DNA from: Conchiformibius kuhniae DSM 17694
Lineage (GTDB): Bacteria; Pseudomonadota; Gammaproteobacteria; Burkholderiales; Neisseriaceae
Assembly (NCBI RefSeq): GCF_000428785.1
Contig: NZ_AUAP01000020.1
Span: forward strand, 1-39,502
Reading direction: 5' to 3'
Length of the DNA: 39,502 bases
Part shown: one piece after another, positions 5,784-12,597 of the stretch
How the letters are laid out: each line of letters starts with the position of its first letter
Position numbering within the stretch: position 1 is the stretch's first letter
Position numbers and translations under genes: made by a program
Notes under the pieces: generated by a model
Told to the model about the DNA's origin: nothing
The model's input: only the letters and a program-made list of their open reading frames with translations
Databases searched by the model: none

Positions 5784-7616
5784 TCATTCTTTTCTCGTGA
5801 AAATGATGTAGGCTGCCATCAGGTAGGCAAGTCCGACAATAATCATGCGGATTTTTTGGGCAAATTGGCACAGCCAGTTGTAGCTGATTGTGTAGGTGCG
5901 CCCCATAATGACAACGTGTTTGGGCGCCGGGCATTGTCCCGATGTCGGCATGAAGTTGTCGGGTTGGTAGGTCTTGTCGTTTTGGGTGGTGGGTATGTCA
6001 AAGGGCTGTTCGGCTTCATCAACTGTTCCCATTTGGGCGCATGCAAGTGTGTTGCGGTGTTCGCCGGCACAATCCAATCCGCCGCCGTCTCCTTTTTTGC
6101 CGCCGCCACTGCCACCCGAGCCGTTTCCCGAGCCTGAAGTGTTGCCGGTGTCTTGTCCGTTGCCTTTGGGCGGATTGGTGCCGTTTGGGGTGTTGTTGCC
6201 GGCTGCGACTGCTTCGGATTGTTTGTCGGGGCGGGGGGTGGTGGTTACGTTTACGGTGTTTCCGCCACCATTGTTGATACCCGTATTGCCGTTGCTGCCT
6301 GTTGACGGGTTGCCACCTGCCCCGTTTCCTGCTCCGCCCGATGATGGGGGTGGCAAATCGCTTTTTTTGCCGGGTGTGGCTGTGATGCGTACGTTGTCCT
6401 GCACGGCTTTGCCCGTTTTGGGGTCTAGATAAGGGGGACTGGATGCGGTCAAGGAACCGCCCGAGCCGTCTTTTTTGGCAACGGCGGCTTGCGGTTTAAT
6501 GGCATTCCGCAGTTCTTTGCCTACTTGACCTTTATCGTTGATGTAGGGTGTAGGGTTTTTCTTGAAGTCTTTGGATACCAAGTTCACCACATCAACCATT
6601 TTGATGATTTCTTTATGGTTCTCTTTCAAAACTTTGACCGAAAAACCCGGTCCGATAAAATCTTCACCGTTCTCATCTGTTGCCAATGTCGTACACGTCA
6701 AGCTGTTGCCGTCTTTTAGCAGCTCCGCACTTTTTACCTTACCCGTTAATCCGTAGTTGTCATGATTATTATGGTCAATGCCTGTGTATGATGTGCCGAC
6801 CAATTTTTTGCACATATCGTTTGCAATGCTTCTGGCATGTTCCGCACTGTTTGCACCAATCAATATTTGACGGTATTCGGGCGCACATTCTTTTTCATGA
6901 CCGGGTTCACAATCTTTGGGATTTGTCTTGCCCCAATGACCTTTGATAACATAGGGGTATTCTTTGGCATAGGTTTGCCCTTGTTTGCCGGTTTGCGGAT
7001 TGGTTACCTGCTCGGGTTTGTAGCCTTCTTCTTCGGCGGTTTTACAAAAACTCTGCGGAAAGCCGATTGTTTTAAAAAAACCTTCTTTACCACCAAAAAA
7101 GGCATCTATAAAACAAAAGTAAGTTGGCACTACATAAGCAACACTCTTACATAAATCGTTAGATAAGCAACGTGTAATAATTGGTGGCAATACATTGCGC
7201 GCCACCGTGCCGCCTACGCGAACAATCCACCCCACAGCAGCAGGAAGCCAAACCCGAACACGCTCACCGTCATTGACATTGGGACGATAAACAGGTCGCA
7301 TCAACATTGCCCGATGCTGTTCAGGATTATAAGTTGCAACAATAGTGTAAGTACCTGCTACCCGCTCATAAGCATGAAACTCTGACGAATGCAGGGTTTT
7401 AAGCGGCATATTCTCTATCGTAAACTGCGTTGTCGCGTTATCGCTCTGCTCGTCAAAGTCCCATTGTCGGTTTTCAAACGTACTCGGCTCAAAGTTAAAA
7501 ATCAGTCGCTGATTTTCAGCATCGGCAAAGATATAGTTTCCACCTGTGATTTGGGCAACGTTTTCGGCATGGCAGAGCGGCACAAACAACAAGACGGCGA
7601 GCAGGATTTTTTTCAT
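5784..7616 (-). CDS. tspB: TspB-type phage adsorption protein (pIII-like)
   Basis: 610 residues with an N-terminal signal peptide (MKKILLAVLLFVPLCHA), a globular part with many cysteines (CLSNDLCKS, CFIDAFFGG, CEPGHEKECAPEYRQ), then long Gly/Asn/Pro/Ser-rich linkers (about residues 400-510), a second Cys-containing domain and a C-terminal membrane helix (IIVGLAYLMAAYIIF). This is the layout of the TspB family carried by meningococcal MDA-type prophages and of pIII proteins that bind the pilus. TspB itself is also known as an IgG-binding surface protein. I chose the ATG at 7616 because it begins the signal peptide and overlaps the stop of the 24-aa ORF. Upstream codons in this frame belong to other genes. 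Confidence 0.85.
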   Translation of the reverse strand: MKKILLAVLLFVPLCHAENVAQITGGNYIFADAENQRLIFNFEPSTFENRQWDFDEQSDNATTQFTIENMPLKTLHSSEFHAYERVAGTYTIVATYNPEQHRAMLMRPVYRPNVNDGERVRVWLPAAVGWIVRVGGTVARNVLPPIITRCLSNDLCKSVAYVVPTYFCFIDAFFGGKEGFFKTIGFPQSFCKTAEEEGYKPEQVTNPQTGKQGQTYAKEYPYVIKGHWGKTNPKDCEPGHEKECAPEYRQILIGANSAEHARSIANDMCKKLVGTSYTGIDHNNHDNYGLTGKVKSAELLKDGNSLTCTTLATDENGEDFIGPGFSVKVLKENHKEIIKMVDVVNLVSKDFKKNPTPYINDKGQVGKELRNAIKPQAAVAKKDGSGGSLTASSPPYLDPKTGKAVQDNVRITATPGKKSDLPPPSSGGAGNGAGGNPSTGSNGNTGINNGGGNTVNVTTTPRPDKQSEAVAAGNNTPNGTNPPKGNGQDTGNTSGSGNGSGGSGGGKKGDGGGLDCAGEHRNTLACAQMGTVDEAEQPFDIPTTQNDKTYQPDNFMPTSGQCPAPKHVVIMGRTYTISYNWLCQFAQKIRMIIVGLAYLMAAYIIFTRKE

Positions 7617-7690
7617 CACAATCTCCACAACAGTACACATGCAACCATCAGCCAAAAACCGAAGCCCAAATAAAAATAAAAGTCCATCAT
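7616..7690 (-). CDS. 24-aa hydrophobic peptide, candidate small coat protein
   Basis: An ORF of 25 codons starting MMDFYFYLGFGFWLM and ending VACVLLWRL. Its ATG overlaps the stop of the upstream gene (ATGA) and its TGA overlaps the tspB ATG (TGATG), so it fits exactly into the coupled cluster with no spare bases. It is one membrane helix. Ff phages encode pVII and pIX, coat peptides of about 33 residues, near the major coat gene. This peptide is a candidate for that role, but could be a leader only. Confidence 0.6.
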   Translation of the reverse strand: MMDFYFYLGFGFWLMVACVLLWRL

Positions 7691-7989
7691 GCAAATTTAT
7701 CCAAGATGGTTTTGATATTGATAATTCCCCATAAAACAACAGCGACACTCAAAAATGCCAATCCGACTTGTGCGCCGTCTTTAAAGTTTTCGGCAGAGCT
7801 GCATTGGGGTAAACCGGCTGATACAGTCCGCCCGTTAAGTGTCCAACCGCCGTCAATGTGTTTGGGATTGCCGTTGTATTGCAATTGAACCAATCTGCCG
7901 TTTTGAATCACGGGTACAACTTGGCTGAAATAGGCGTTTTCGGCTGCGCCTTTTGTTGCATAACAAGTATTACCGACTTGATATCCCAT
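7687..7989 (-). CDS. Phage membrane protein, 100 aa
   Basis: The protein starts MGYQVGNTCYATKGAAENAYFS, has a small domain with two Cys pairs of spacing (C9 and PQCSS) and ends in one membrane helix (VGLAFLSVAVVLWGIINI). Similar short proteins beginning MGYxVGN occur between the coat gene and tspB in Neisseria filamentous phages, where they are probably minor virion proteins. The ATG at 7989 shares a base with the preceding TAA. An ATG at 7998 (MEIM) is possible but less well coupled. Confidence 0.7.
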   Translation of the reverse strand: MGYQVGNTCYATKGAAENAYFSQVVPVIQNGRLVQLQYNGNPKHIDGGWTLNGRTVSAGLPQCSSAENFKDGAQVGLAFLSVAVVLWGIINIKTILDKFA

Positions 7990-8396
7990 TATTTCCATTT
8001 CCTGTAAGACTTGCCGCGATAATTGGACTTGTTGTAGCGGTTGCCAGATTTGTTGTTTTCGTAATATCGTGTGCGTGCTCTCATTTGGCGCATTCTATGC
8101 TTATGCTCAACCCGCCGCATGGCATGTGCTTGTAAAAAGAACTTGTGGCGTTGCTGTTGCATCTGATGACGTTCGGCAGCTTGTTGGCGGCGTTCTTCCA
8201 TGTATTTTTGCCGTTCCGCCTGTTGTCTCTGCCGCTCCAGCAGCTTTTGAGCTTCTTTTTGTCTACGCTTTTCTTTTTTAAGAATACCCGCAACAAGTGT
8301 AATGCCGAATATAGCGATATAGGCAATCAGCACTAAATAGCCGATGGTCTTGATATCCGCAAATACGGTTTGTAATCCGTTTACAATATGGTCCAT
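7989..8396 (-). CDS. Phage membrane protein with basic Gln/Arg-rich tail, 135 aa
   Basis: One N-terminal membrane helix (IGYLVLIAYIAIFGITLVAGIL) is followed by a long charged helix or coiled coil rich in Lys, Arg and Gln (residues about 40-105) and a Tyr/Asn/Lys-rich end. The start at 8396 (MDHIVNG) has GGGAG seven bases before it; the longer TTG start lacks this. No family is recognised. The strongly basic cytoplasmic part could contact phage DNA or the assembly machine. Confidence 0.65.
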   Translation of the reverse strand: MDHIVNGLQTVFADIKTIGYLVLIAYIAIFGITLVAGILKKEKRRQKEAQKLLERQRQQAERQKYMEERRQQAAERHQMQQQRHKFFLQAHAMRRVEHKHRMRQMRARTRYYENNKSGNRYNKSNYRGKSYRKWK

Positions 8397-8415
8397 AAGA
8401 AAGCTCCCGCAATAA

Positions 8416-8449
8416 ACGGACAAGAAAGTTACCTTCCCTGCCCGTCCGT
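8416..8449 (-). terminator. Hairpin after the major coat gene
   Basis: ACGGAC (8416-8421) pairs with GTCCGT (8444-8449) just downstream of the coat protein stop, extended by partly matching bases. It may act as a partial terminator that keeps coat mRNA in excess, as in other filamentous phages. The stem is short. Confidence 0.4.
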
Positions 8450-8451
8450 AT

Positions 8452-8682
8452 CTATTTGAGAACCCGGCGCATCAGCATCAGGGCAAAGATGGCAACAACA
8501 ATGCCGAGTACAATACCACCCACCGACAAAGCATCTGTTTTGGCTTCACCAAGTGATTGTGTTACTTCTGCCGGTACGGCTGCATGAACAGCAGCCATCA
8601 TTGACATCAAACCGCCACCAAAAGCAAGTTTGGTTTTGTTCATACGCGGGGCGTACTTTTTAGCAATATTCATGATTTTCAT
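8452..8682 (-). CDS. Major coat protein precursor (pVIII-like)
   Basis: 76 residues in the classic layout. A long signal peptide ends in MMAAVHA, then comes a short acidic segment (AEVTQSLGEAKTDALS), one membrane helix (GGIVLGIVVAIFALMLM) and a basic end RRVLK that would face the DNA. The mature protein is about 42-45 residues, like other inovirus major coats. The ATG at 8682 has GGAG seven bases upstream. It lies alone between two untranslated gaps, consistent with separate high-level expression. Confidence 0.88.
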   Translation of the reverse strand: MKIMNIAKKYAPRMNKTKLAFGGGLMSMMAAVHAAVPAEVTQSLGEAKTDALSVGGIVLGIVVAIFALMLMRRVLK

Positions 8683-8766
8683 GATTCAGCTCCAAAAAAT
8701 GTTAATCAAATGGGCGACTGGATAAGGGGCTTTCTGCGCCGCCGCCCTTAACGCAAAACGGTTATA

Positions 8767-9081
8767 TCAATTCGGCTGTTGCAATTTGGGTGCGGGTTTG
8801 TCGTGTATCACGTCCAAACGGCTGACGACATTGATTTCATCATTGCCTTTCTTGGCTGCATACCATTCCACATCGACAGGAACGGGCAATTTGCCGCGCA
8901 GGTGTTCCAGTTTCTTGAAATCTTCATAAAGCCCGAATTCCAGTTCAAGCACATCAACGCCAAACTCTTTTTCCTGTTTGTCGTAAACGGGAATTTCAAT
9001 TTGAATGCGGGTGTAGTCGTACTCAATGCCGTTATCGGTTACACCTTTATTGCATTTGACTTTACGCAAAAACGTTCTCAT
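8767..9081 (-). CDS. Probable phage ssDNA-binding protein (pV-like)
   Basis: 104 residues, beta-rich and without a membrane segment (TFLRKVKCNKGV, TRIQIEIPVYDK, PVPVDVEWYAAKKG). The position, between rep and the coat gene, is that of the single-stranded-DNA-binding protein in filamentous phages, which covers the viral strand before packaging. No catalytic motif is seen. The family assignment rests on size and position rather than on a clear signature. Confidence 0.55.
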   Translation of the reverse strand: MRTFLRKVKCNKGVTDNGIEYDYTRIQIEIPVYDKQEKEFGVDVLELEFGLYEDFKKLEHLRGKLPVPVDVEWYAAKKGNDEINVVSRLDVIHDKPAPKLQQPN

Positions 9082-9101
9082 TACAGGTTTCCTTTGTTTC
9101 G

Positions 9102-9311
9102 CTACAACTTCATGTAGCAGGGTTGATAATTCTGTTCCATGCGGTACAACATGGCATCTTGTGCCAGTCGGTCAAAATAGCTCTGTCGCTTGTCGTCCTG
9201 CTCTTGACGATATAAGCCGTCCATATAATCTTTAACTGCCACATCAGGCTTGCCAAGCAGTTCGTGCAAATAGATAACATCTGCATGGTTGCAGTCGTAA
9301 CGGTCAGCCAT
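9102..9311 (-). CDS. Hypothetical phage protein, 69 aa
   Basis: It begins MADRYDCNHADVIYLHELLG and is a charged, soluble, mostly helical protein. The ATG at 9311 shares a base with the rep stop (TGATG), which indicates translational coupling to rep. Function is not recognised. Confidence 0.6.
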   Translation of the reverse strand: MADRYDCNHADVIYLHELLGKPDVAVKDYMDGLYRQEQDDKRQSYFDRLAQDAMLYRMEQNYQPCYMKL

Positions 9312-10516
9312 CAGCCGCTTGGGCAATTTTTTTTACCGCCTTTAAGCAGTTTGACGATTTCGTGGTCTGCCAACCCGTATGCTTCGAGGGCATTAACCGT
9401 ACCTGATGCTTGCATGCTGGCGTAACGGACACAGTGTTCCAATCCGATTTCAATAAACTTTTTTGTGTACTCAACTTTTTTAGGAGTATGGGTATATTCG
9501 GCAAACAATGCCGCCAATGCGGGATATGCACCCGTCAGGTACTCGCCCGGATAGAGCAGGATTTCATGTGGAATAATGATTTCACGGTTACGGAGCTGCA
9601 ATTCCACCCGTACCCATGGGCTTGTGTAATCGCCCTGTTCACAACCTTTTTCATATACCCGCAAAAGCCGTGAGCTTTGCGGTGTGCCGACATAAAAGGT
9701 TTTGCCTGTGCGTTGGTCGTCCAACCAGTCGTAACCGTGTTTGCGTGCTCTCGGTCGGCGGTTATTGGCGGTATAACCACCACCCAGCCAGTCTTGATAG
9801 GCTTGGTCGGGGGTATAGCCGCCGTCTAAAAAATCGTGAGCAAGGTCGCAACGGGTAATCGTGGCATACGGTGCAAATGCACCCAGCCAGTTATACAAAC
9901 GGGTTTCCCAACCGTCTTTAGCGGCAGTCAAACCATCGCCGTAAAAGTAAATCATGACACTGCCTTTTTGGTTGGTACCGCCAAAGGCGACAACCCCGTA
10001 AGTGGCATTGTCCGTACCCATACGGTAGGAATGCTTGTAACCATTGATGCCATTGCGTTCTTCATAAATGCCAAAGCCCATCAGAGTATGTATGGTTTGC
10101 GAAATGATTTTGGCAAGTTCGGCTTTGGTTTCATCTGTATGGGTTTTGACTTCTTGGGCAAATACGTCCTCGCGCATGGTTAAGGTTAAAGTGTCAATAT
10201 GTGCTGCTGTACCAACACCCCGTCTTAACGGAATGCGTTTGACTTTGCCGCGTACCATAACGGTATGGCTGTAAGATTGACTGACCTGACCCGCGCAATC
10301 CGTTCCCCCCGTGTTACTAGCGGGGGCGGGCTGCGCGCCCGCACAAACTGCCGCCGCTTCGCGGCTGTCTGTTTGTGCGTCCGCTACGCCCTGCTCCTGC
10401 AATTGACGGACGCGGCGAACCGCATCGCGGCGGCGGCTGTAATCGTGGATATGGCAACCGTCTATGTAGAGCGCGTATTTGCCGCTCTCGGTTTTTACAA
10501 TTTCATAACCCATCAT
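9311..10516 (-). CDS. Phage replication initiation protein (RstA/Rep_trans type)
   Basis: About 401 residues. The region TITRCDLAHDFLDGGYT, the block SSRLLRVYEKGCEQGD and then WVRVELQLRNREIIIP are typical of the Rep_trans (phage replication initiation factor) family, which nicks the double-stranded form to start rolling-circle replication. An N-terminal extension is Ala/Gln-rich (about 45-80). Two ATGs follow AAAGGACTGT at 10511-10516, and the longer frame to 10579 is not supported by a ribosome site. Its start overlaps the end of the upstream 80-aa gene. Confidence 0.85.
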   Translation of the reverse strand: MMGYEIVKTESGKYALYIDGCHIHDYSRRRDAVRRVRQLQEQGVADAQTDSREAAAVCAGAQPAPASNTGGTDCAGQVSQSYSHTVMVRGKVKRIPLRRGVGTAAHIDTLTLTMREDVFAQEVKTHTDETKAELAKIISQTIHTLMGFGIYEERNGINGYKHSYRMGTDNATYGVVAFGGTNQKGSVMIYFYGDGLTAAKDGWETRLYNWLGAFAPYATITRCDLAHDFLDGGYTPDQAYQDWLGGGYTANNRRPRARKHGYDWLDDQRTGKTFYVGTPQSSRLLRVYEKGCEQGDYTSPWVRVELQLRNREIIIPHEILLYPGEYLTGAYPALAALFAEYTHTPKKVEYTKKFIEIGLEHCVRYASMQASGTVNALEAYGLADHEIVKLLKGGKKNCPSG

Positions 10517-10745
10517 ACAGTCCTTTATTCTTGTCTTGCCAAATTGCATAGGCGTGTTCTTCATCAAGCGCGCGAACAATCACAAAATCATCACTCATAA
10601 ATGAAAACGGCTCTTCTTCTACATCTTGCACCGTTCCATCTGCGAATACGCGATATTCACTCATGATTTGGTCTTCTAACCAACGCTGCTCAAAACTCAA
10701 ATTCTCATCAATGGGATTCAGAACTTGTTCAGAAATTTCAGACAT
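10503..10745 (-). CDS. First gene of the prophage, 80-aa acidic protein
   Basis: Starts MSEISEQVLNPIDENLSFEQRW, strongly acidic, no membrane segment. It ends 14 bases into the rep gene, so the two are coupled. Its start lies just after a strong hairpin (10748-10785). The family is not recognised; by position it may control rep expression or copy number. Confidence 0.6.
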   Translation of the reverse strand: MSEISEQVLNPIDENLSFEQRWLEDQIMSEYRVFADGTVQDVEEEPFSFMSDDFVIVRALDEEHAYAIWQDKNKGLYDGL

Positions 10746-10747
10746 AA

Positions 10748-10785
10748 CTAAAGCCCCTAAATTTAGTTAAATAAAGGGGCTTTAG
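10748..10785. promoter_or_regulatory. Hairpin directly before the first phage gene
   Basis: CTAAAGCCCCT (10748-10758) and AGGGGCTTTAG (10775-10785) form an 11-bp stem with an AT-rich loop, three bases upstream of the phage's first ATG. It could be an attenuator or RNA-binding control site for the early genes, or a protein-binding palindrome. Confidence 0.5.
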
Positions 10786-10831
10786 AAAAATCAGATTGTT
10801 TTACAGCCCCTTAAACTTTGGGCTATCATAT

Positions 10832-10875
10832 AAGGCGAGCCAACGCCGTATGGAAAATAAAGAATTTTAACTATA
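10832..10875. repeat. Right half of the split Correia-like element (attR side)
   Basis: AAGGCGAGCCAACGCCGTATGG followed by the terminal repeat ending in TTTTAACTATA. It completes the left half at 1975-2041: the canonical internal sequence ACGGCAAGGCGAG is restored if the prophage is removed. Confidence 0.7.
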
Positions 10876-10887
10876 AAAAACATAATT

Positions 10888-11514
10888 TTATTTCAATCTG
10901 TGATAGCCGTGCAAATCCCATTGCCCGTAACGCAAAAAATGCGCCGTTTGCGCCGCCGCTTCCCTGTCCAACAGCAAACCCGTATGGCTGCACGGCAGAT
11001 GCAAAGGCAGGCTGCCTGAAAGCGCGGTTTCCGCCACCGCCACCGTGCCGTCATTCGGCTGCGCCAACACGCCGAGCCACCGCCCCGCGCCCCAGCCCGC
11101 CGTTCCCGCGATATTGCCCCACGCCCGTGCACGCGGCGGCACGCGTCCGTCCAAGCCCCAATCCCACGCCCGTCCCACCAATGCCGGACAATACCGCCGC
11201 ACCGCCGCCGCAGTCGCGCTGCCGCCGTGCGGCGTGCCGAGCGTAACCACCCGCGCTCCGTCCGTCAAATCGGGATAAATCTCCGCCAAATGCCGCAACA
11301 CCAGCCCGCCCAAGCTGTGCGCGACAAAATGGCAGGGCGCGAGTTGGTGCCGCAGCAGCCGTTGCGCCAAAGCGCGGGCGTGTTCGCGCGGATTGGCGCG
11401 GGTGGTGGCGTAACGGAAATACACGGGCGTAAAACCCTGTTTTTCCAAAAGTTTGCCGAGCGGACGCATCGCCCAATCGTTCATCAGCAAGCCGTGCAGC
11501 AAAATCACGTTCAC
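10888..11514 (-). CDS. Alpha/beta hydrolase, lipase-like
   Basis: 208 residues with a lipase fold. VILLHGLLMND near the start carries the oxyanion loop, the nucleophile elbow is AHSLGG, then TLGTPHGGS, a probable acid in NDGTVAV and a probable catalytic His in PCSHTGLLLD. It is short and has no signal peptide, so it acts in the cytoplasm. The start is a GTG overlapping the rnhB stop (GTGA), making this a two-gene operon. The substrate is unknown; related small lipase-like proteins are often called triacylglycerol lipases without proof. Confidence 0.85.
   Translation of the reverse strand: MNVILLHGLLMNDWAMRPLGKLLEKQGFTPVYFRYATTRANPREHARALAQRLLRHQLAPCHFVAHSLGGLVLRHLAEIYPDLTDGARVVTLGTPHGGSATAAAVRRYCPALVGRAWDWGLDGRVPPRARAWGNIAGTAGWGAGRWLGVLAQPNDGTVAVAETALSGSLPLHLPCSHTGLLLDREAAAQTAHFLRYGQWDLHGYHRLK
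11009..11020 (+). repeat. DNA uptake sequence inside the hydrolase gene
   Basis: Exact AGGCTGCCTGAA. It lies in coding sequence (reverse strand), as many uptake sequences do in GC-rich Neisseriaceae. Confidence 0.75.
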
Positions 11515-12110
11515 GCGCCGCGCTCCAACACCGCTTTCACCGGCGCGAAACTGCGGCGGTGTTCGGGCAATGCGCCGTGTTCGCGCAAAGCCGCCAAATG
11601 CGCCGCCGTGCCGTAGCCCTTGTGCCGTTCAAAACCGTAGTGCGGGAAACGTTCCGCCAGCGCATACATTTCCGCGTCCCGCGCCGTTTTTGCCAACACC
11701 GAAGCGGCGGCAATTTGGACAATACGCGCATCGCCGCCCACCACCGCTTCGGCGGCGCACGGCAGCGCATCGGGAATGCGGTTGCCGTCCACCCACACCT
11801 TTTCAGGCAGCCTGCCCAAGCCCGACACCGCACGGCGCATTGCCAACATCGTGGCGTGCAGAATGTTCAGCGTATCGATTTCGTCCACATTCGCCGATGC
11901 CACGCACCACGCGGCGGCACAACGCTTGATTTCGGCGGCGAAACGGTCGCGGCGGGCTTCGGAAAGTTTTTTGGAATCGGTCAAGCCCGCCAGTGCAAAA
12001 TCGGGCGGCAGCATCACGGCGGCAGCAAACACGCTGCCCGCCAAACAGCCGCGACCGGCTTCGTCCACGCCCGCATCGTGCCACGCCACTGCCTGCAAAA
12101 TTGCGCCCAT
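11511..12110 (-). CDS. rnhB: Ribonuclease HII
   Basis: 199 residues. It cleaves RNA in RNA/DNA hybrids and removes single ribonucleotides from DNA. Catalytic residues are visible: DEAGRG near the N terminus (Asp-Glu), a later Asp in KVWVDGNRIP, and the family block AAASVLAKTARDAEM. The end YGFERHKGYGTAAHLAAL is also typical. Start at 12110 with GGAG eight bases upstream; the longer frame is open but has no support. It faces away from dprA across the DnaA-box-rich gap and is coupled to the hydrolase gene. Confidence 0.95.
   Translation of the reverse strand: MGAILQAVAWHDAGVDEAGRGCLAGSVFAAAVMLPPDFALAGLTDSKKLSEARRDRFAAEIKRCAAAWCVASANVDEIDTLNILHATMLAMRRAVSGLGRLPEKVWVDGNRIPDALPCAAEAVVGGDARIVQIAAASVLAKTARDAEMYALAERFPHYGFERHKGYGTAAHLAALREHGALPEHRRSFAPVKAVLERGA
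11802..11813 (-). repeat. DNA uptake sequence inside rnhB
   Basis: TTCAGGCAGCCT on the plus strand, the exact complement of AGGCTGCCTGAA. Confidence 0.75.
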
Positions 12111-12597
12111 CGTCTTTTCTCCGCAAAATTTTCCATTGTAGCGCAAACGGGGCAAAACCGCCGCAGATATAGAAAAACTATCCACAGAACCTGTGGATAA
12201 GTCGTCTGAAAGGCATACTTAATCCCATGATTTTCATTGTAAAAACCTTTGTTGCTTAAAAAATAGGCAATCTAATATTTTCGGGCGGAAATGATGGGTT
12301 TGCAACCATCTGCACGGGTGCGCCCGTGTTTTTACAAGAATTTGTTTTTGCAAAAATAATGGAGAAAATTCAAAAACCGCCACAAATGCGGATAAAGAAA
12401 AAATGGCAATTTGCAAGGCTGTGGAAAAATCAAAACTATCCACAGGAATTGTGGATAAGTCCTGTGGATAAGTGGGTTAGAAAGTTGATTTTAAAAGGTG
12501 CGGGCTTGGTTGCTTAAAAAATAGGCAGTTTATAGCACGCGCTGCCGTTGTATAATGTCGTTTTTTTGCGTCAGATATAGATTTTTCGGGAGGGACG
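12111..12597. other. AT-rich intergenic region with five DnaA-box-like sites, candidate oriC
   Basis: Sites of the form TGTGGATAA or its complement occur at 12179-12186 (TATCCACA), 12192-12200, 12437-12444 (TATCCACA), 12450-12458 and 12463-12471, with a weaker TGTGGAAAA at 12420-12428. Between the two groups lie about 220 bp of AT-rich DNA. The 19-mer GTTGCTTAAAAAATAGGCA is repeated exactly at 12251-12269 and 12509-12527. No credible gene is present. Clustered DnaA boxes with an AT-rich segment between divergent genes is how chromosome origins look; a DnaA-regulated promoter region or titration site is the alternative. dnaA is not in the window. Confidence 0.5.
12551..12556 (+). promoter_or_regulatory. 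Likely -10 box for dprA
   Basis: TATAAT, 41 bp before the dprA start. No good -35 hexamer is visible at the expected distance. Confidence 0.4.

Larger units (their letters stand above)
2042..10831 (-). mobile_element. Filamentous (inovirus, MDA/Nf-type) prophage, about 8.8 kb
   Basis: All genes run on the minus strand in the usual inovirus order: replication, ssDNA binding, major coat, small membrane proteins, TspB adsorption protein, pVI-like protein, Zot assembly ATPase, then a Piv/IS110 recombinase at the end. The ends are set by the split Correia-like element. Left of 2042 it reads ...ACGGCAAG and right of 10831 it reads AAGGCGAG..., so AAG is present on both sides. The two inner ends carry inverted ATGATAG (2042-2048) and CTATCAT (10823-10829). 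The prophage is AT-richer than the host genes. It appears nearly complete; one small gene next to the recombinase is frameshifted. There is no separate tyrosine integrase, so the Piv-like protein is the likely integration enzyme. Confidence 0.85.

Noticed and set aside
5560..5934. Minus-strand ORF of 124 codons across the tspB 3' end and the hairpin region
   Set aside because: It overlaps tspB and the palindrome, starts inside tspB and has Cys/Arg-rich composition typical of translated repeats. A shorter form from an internal ATG cannot be fully excluded.
12326..12517. 63-codon ORF in the rnhB-dprA gap
   Set aside because: It runs through the DnaA-box-like sites, lacks a ribosome site and has a Lys/Trp-rich composition from AT-rich DNA.
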